DNA of 7,099 bases from Lachnospiraceae bacterium UBA3632 (GTDB lineage: Bacteria; Bacillota; Clostridia; Lachnospirales; Lachnospiraceae). The stretch's first letter is position 1. The number at the start of each line of letters is the position of its first letter. Of the stretch, positions 4,089 to 7,099 are shown one piece after another. The stretch is from assembly GCA_002373975.1 (NCBI GenBank), contig DFKZ01000101.1, positions 1,241 to 8,339 on the forward strand, read 5' to 3'. The position numbers were made by a program, and so were the translations under genes. The notes under the pieces are model-generated. The model did no database searches and had not been told where the DNA came from. It saw only the letters and a program-made list of their open reading frames with translations.

Positions 4089-6416
4089 ATGAAAAAAAGA
4101 ATTATTTCGATTTTAGTATGCGCATCCCTGATATGCGCGATTAATAGTACGGCGATAGGCGCAGAGTATCCTGAAAGCCTGACAGAATCAGATATCATCG
4201 GTGATGCAGAGGTCGCAGCCGAAAATCCGATAGTGCCAGAGGATGTATTTAATGAAGAAAATGAGGCCGATGTGCCAATGATTGAATCCACTGATTCGGC
4301 AGAATCAGAAGATTTTCAGGATTGGGAATTTGATATTGCGCCTGACCTTGAAACGAATTCTCCTGGTGAGACGGGTGACGAAAGCTGCATAATTCAGCCG
4401 GATGTTTTGACTGAGGATGATGTAGAGAAAGCTGCAGAGACCTCGGATTATACAAGTGAATCAGAGTCGGTAGAGTCGGTGGATGATACTCTGGCCAAAG
4501 AAGACGAGCTTGTCGGAGCTTCCGTCAGTCTTGATGCGGCATCCCGCACGCAGGCAGCTATCCGAAAGTTCGTGCTTGCCAGCGGGACCGATGAGAAGGC
4601 TCCCGTAAGTTACACGACAAAACCTGACACGGCCTCCGGATCGTATGCAGCCGGAGTGCTCAGCGATGAATCATTGAAGAACGCTCTTGCGATGCTTAAT
4701 AATTTCCGCTACATAGCTGGGCTGGATTATAAAGTAAAGCTTAACTCTACATATACGCAGAAAGCGCAGGCAGCAGCCCTTCTTCTCGCGGTAAATGGCG
4801 AACTCAGCAGTGCGCCCAAAAAACCATCCGGAATGACATCCACCCTATATAATAAGGGATATTCAGGGGCACAGAACTCAAACCTCAACTATGGCGCCTC
4901 GACGCTGGGCTCCGCAGCACTCACATGGATCAGGGACAACAGTGTACTATCCCGACCATTTTTACCTAACCGCTCGGCATTTCTTGAACCGAATCTTGGC
5001 AAAGTCGGATTCGGCGCGGTCGGTAAATACTATACGGCTTATATTAACGATGCCAGCGCAGCTTCTTCGGTGACAAAAGTCGCATGGCCCGCCCGGAACA
5101 TGCCTTTAGATTATTTTTCAGATTCTGATCCGTGGTCAGTCTCCGGAGTCAAAATCAATGATATCGCGAAAGTAAAAGTGACCCTTGTGCGCACCCGGGA
5201 TAATCAGACCTGGACGTTCTCGGGGAGCACAAAAACTATAGATATTAATTCCGGGTATTTTTCGTGCTCCAAAGGTGACGACAGCATTGTCACTTTTAAA
5301 CCGAATGGCGTCACATATGAGCCCGGAGATAAATTCAGTGTAAAAATAGCGGGGACGGCTGAAGGGACGATAGCGTATACGGTGAGTTTTTTTGAATTGG
5401 TCCCGCTGGAGAAAGTTCAATTAAAGAAAACGAGTTTAAAACTCGAGTATGGCAGATCACAGTCGCTGTATTATGAGCTGACGCCGGAGAATGCCACATC
5501 CAGAAAGGCTGTGTGGTCGTCTTCCGATCCTTCAGTGTGCTCTGTTTCTTCTTATGGAAATGTTAAAGCCAACAAGCTGGGAACGGCGGTCATAACATTG
5601 CAAATGGGTGATAAAGCGTCAACATGTAAAGTCACTGTGACAAAAAGATCGATTGCGATAACGACCGGATTTGCAATCGAACCGCCATTCTACTACTACA
5701 GCGGAGCCGAGTGCAAACCCAAATTTTCAAAATACTCTGTTGATAATGTCAATCTGACGGAGGGGAAAGATTACACATTAAGCTATCAAAATAACGTGAG
5801 ACCGGGAAATGGGACGATCGTTGTCAAAGGTATCGGCAATTATACAGAAACTGCGAACTATAGGTTCAATATATATCCCTTTGAGGATGTTCGTGATCCT
5901 GCTCATCCATATTATACAGCTATCTGCTGGGCGGTTGAAAACGGAATTACGAAGGGCTATACCGGCACCCATATCTTTGGGATAAATGACGCGTGTACAA
6001 GAGGTCATGCTGTTCAGTTCTTATGGAGGATGGCAGGTAAGCCGAAGCCTACAAGCGGTGCCATGAAGTTCATTGACGTTCCCAAATCACATCCGTATTA
6101 TAATGCAATATTGTGGGCAGCACAGAAGAATATTGCAATCGGGTATCCGGCATATAAAGAATTCAGACCGAATAAGCCCTGTACCAGAGGACAGATATGT
6201 ACTTTTATATGGAGATATCTGGGCTGGAAGGAACCGAAAACGACAACGAATCCGTACAAGGATGCGCTCACGCCGTCCTATCGCAAGGCGATTATCTGGA
6301 TGACAGAGAACAATCTGGCAAAAGGATATCCGGATAAGACATTCAGGGATCCGCAGTCCTGCACCCGCGGGATGATGGTCAAGTACCTTTACAATTCGAA
6401 AGATCTGAAAAAGTAG
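4089..6416 (+). CDS. secreted SLH-anchored protein with CAP-like and Ig-like domains
   Basis: ATG 4089 follows GAGGAG (4078-4083) with a 5-base gap; the product is 775 residues. Residues 1-25 are a signal peptide: K-K-R, a hydrophobic core and a likely cut after A-I-G-A. Residues 26-145 are a very acidic, Ser-rich stalk. Residues 193-320 resemble a CAP/SCP domain (L-N-N-F-R-x-I-A-G-L, a Y-x-K-G-Y-S-G-A-x-x-S-N-L block, P-N-L-G-K-V-G-F-G), but the usual L-S-H is L-S-S (239-241) and the G-H-R-R-W motif is absent. Residues 332-435 are a beta-rich CAP-associated region. Residues 438-517 form a Big2 Ig-like domain (L-T-P-E-N-A-T, W-S-S-S-D-P-S-V) and 522-596 an MBG-type domain. Three SLH repeats (598-650, 661-713, 722-770) would bind secondary cell-wall polymer and hold the protein on the surface. 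It is transcribed alone and ends in a clear terminator. The ligand or enzymatic role is unknown. Confidence 0.9.
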   Translation: MKKRIISILVCASLICAINSTAIGAEYPESLTESDIIGDAEVAAENPIVPEDVFNEENEADVPMIESTDSAESEDFQDWEFDIAPDLETNSPGETGDESCIIQPDVLTEDDVEKAAETSDYTSESESVESVDDTLAKEDELVGASVSLDAASRTQAAIRKFVLASGTDEKAPVSYTTKPDTASGSYAAGVLSDESLKNALAMLNNFRYIAGLDYKVKLNSTYTQKAQAAALLLAVNGELSSAPKKPSGMTSTLYNKGYSGAQNSNLNYGASTLGSAALTWIRDNSVLSRPFLPNRSAFLEPNLGKVGFGAVGKYYTAYINDASAASSVTKVAWPARNMPLDYFSDSDPWSVSGVKINDIAKVKVTLVRTRDNQTWTFSGSTKTIDINSGYFSCSKGDDSIVTFKPNGVTYEPGDKFSVKIAGTAEGTIAYTVSFFELVPLEKVQLKKTSLKLEYGRSQSLYYELTPENATSRKAVWSSSDPSVCSVSSYGNVKANKLGTAVITLQMGDKASTCKVTVTKRSIAITTGFAIEPPFYYYSGAECKPKFSKYSVDNVNLTEGKDYTLSYQNNVRPGNGTIVVKGIGNYTETANYRFNIYPFEDVRDPAHPYYTAICWAVENGITKGYTGTHIFGINDACTRGHAVQFLWRMAGKPKPTSGAMKFIDVPKSHPYYNAILWAAQKNIAIGYPAYKEFRPNKPCTRGQICTFIWRYLGWKEPKTTTNPYKDALTPSYRKAIIWMTENNLAKGYPDKTFRDPQSCTRGMMVKYLYNSKDLKK

Positions 6417-6419
6417 AAA

Positions 6420-6450
6420 AAAGGAGCTGACGCGACAGCTCCTTTCTTTC
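6420..6450. terminator. bidirectional terminator between convergent genes
   Basis: A perfect 10-bp stem, AAAGGAGCTG (6420-6429) with CAGCTCCTTT (6436-6445), encloses a 6-base ACGCGA loop. A T-rich tail follows on the plus strand. The A-rich left flank gives a T-run on the minus strand, so it can end both the SLH gene and the converging gene. The stop of the SLH gene is only four bases away. Confidence 0.88.
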
Positions 6451-6505
6451 GTTGTACGTATGAAATTCCCGTATGATCAGAGATATTCAGAAATCATAAG
6501 GGTAT

Positions 6506-7099
6506 TCAGTGAACGGTAATGTCGAGGTATTCGACATTGGACCGATTGTCATCTGAATCCAATACATAATATCCCAGCTTATACGTGCCTTTTTTTGTCT
6601 CATCAAGTTGATCGAAACCGATAAGCATAATATTTTGGGAGAGAGTCTCCAGTGTATCTGTATCATCAGACATTGTGCCGATATAGTCCAGCGGCGAGAA
6701 ATGATCACCGGCTTTCATAGTAACGGAATGTGTAATGAGAGTGAGCCTTGGACAGTATTCAGGCAGTTCTTCCTCTGAGGAAGAGACAGAGGATTCAGCT
6801 GCGGCGCGCAGGTCTTTGCCCGAAGCATTGCGGTCGCGAAATACCGAAATCGAGACATATCCGATGAACAGGAACAGCACTGCAGCCAATACTGATGTTG
6901 CAAGTGCTATCGTATTCAGGTTAAGGGATATACCGTCAAAACGTCCTGTAAAGTCTTTAAAGAAAGCAGACGCTTTTTCCCGGGGAGATGAAGATGTATG
7001 ACGTCTGGGCATGCTCACGGGAAGGGCTTTCTTACTGCCGGATTCTTGCGGAGTAACTGTGGTTTTTAGCGCGGTCGGCCCTGCGGCAGCAGTTTTACT
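6506..7099 (-). CDS. single-pass membrane protein with DUF5011-like exported domain, 5' truncated
   Basis: The minus-strand frame is open to the window edge, giving the last 197 residues of a longer protein. A GTG at 7016-7018 and an ATG at 7010-7012 lie in frame but have no ribosome binding site, so the true start is probably beyond the window. The first 60 residues are rich in Lys, Arg, Ala, Pro and Thr and would be cytoplasmic. One hydrophobic helix covers about 63-86 (I-A-L-A-T-S-V-L-A-A-V-L-F-L-F). A Ser/Glu linker follows. The last 80 residues look like a bacterial Ig-like DUF5011/HYR domain: L-T-L-I-T-H-S-V-T-M-K-A-G, a D-Y-I-G-T block, then G-T-Y-K-L-G-Y-Y-V-L-D-S-D-D-N. This predicts an N-in anchor with an extracellular domain. 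Its function is unknown. It converges on the SLH gene and shares its terminator. Confidence 0.7.
   Translation of the reverse strand, partial: SKTAAAGPTALKTTVTPQESGSKKALPVSMPRRHTSSSPREKASAFFKDFTGRFDGISLNLNTIALATSVLAAVLFLFIGYVSISVFRDRNASGKDLRAAAESSVSSSEEELPEYCPRLTLITHSVTMKAGDHFSPLDYIGTMSDDTDTLETLSQNIMLIGFDQLDETKKGTYKLGYYVLDSDDNRSNVEYLDITVH

Overview
The window looks like a chromosomal segment of a Gram-positive anaerobe of the Clostridia, most likely a Lachnospiraceae-type gut bacterium. Three things point there: a rubrerythrin, a DUF1002 (YpuA-type) protein, and a surface protein with CAP, Ig-like and SLH domains whose SLH repeats carry the C-T-R-G variant. Strong AGGAG-type ribosome binding sites and short, near-perfect hairpin terminators fit a Firmicute. 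The lineage is inferred from family content only; there is no rRNA or other phylogenetic marker.

Layout. (1) Positions 1-684 hold the 3' part of a DUF1002 gene. (2) Positions 685-1076 contain no protein gene but are dense in signals: a PHO-box-like 11-bp direct repeat with a TATAAT -10 (793-828), a compact transcript of about 90 nt ending in a strong terminator (835-923) that may be a small RNA, a tandem 20-bp repeat (940-979) and an extended -10 promoter (1004-1009). (3) Positions 1077-3072 form a three-gene plus-strand operon: a 374-residue protein with a WXG100/LXG-like helical N-terminus and a glycine-rich repetitive C-terminus, a DUF4176 protein, and a DUF3592-like protein with two membrane segments. 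It closes with a hairpin at 3079-3104. (4) Rubrerythrin lies on the minus strand (3126-3668), with its own promoter and two inverted repeats in its leader. (5) Positions 3669-4088 are intergenic and hold a Fur-family-like palindrome upstream of rubrerythrin and a structured leader in front of the next gene. (6) Positions 4089-6416 encode a 775-residue secreted S-layer-anchored protein. (7) A terminator that can work in both directions (6420-6445) separates it from a truncated minus-strand membrane protein with a DUF5011-like exported domain (6506-7099).

How the parts may work together. The most interesting unit is the 1077-3072 operon. Its order (helical export domain plus variable C-terminus, then DUF4176, then a small membrane protein) matches type VIIb secretion effector, accessory and immunity modules, but the C-terminus is not a toxin fold I recognise. 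The second candidate novelty is the putative phosphate-responsive small RNA between the DUF1002 gene and this operon. The rest is ordinary: oxidative-stress defence and cell-envelope display. No mobile element, CRISPR array, tRNA or rRNA was seen.
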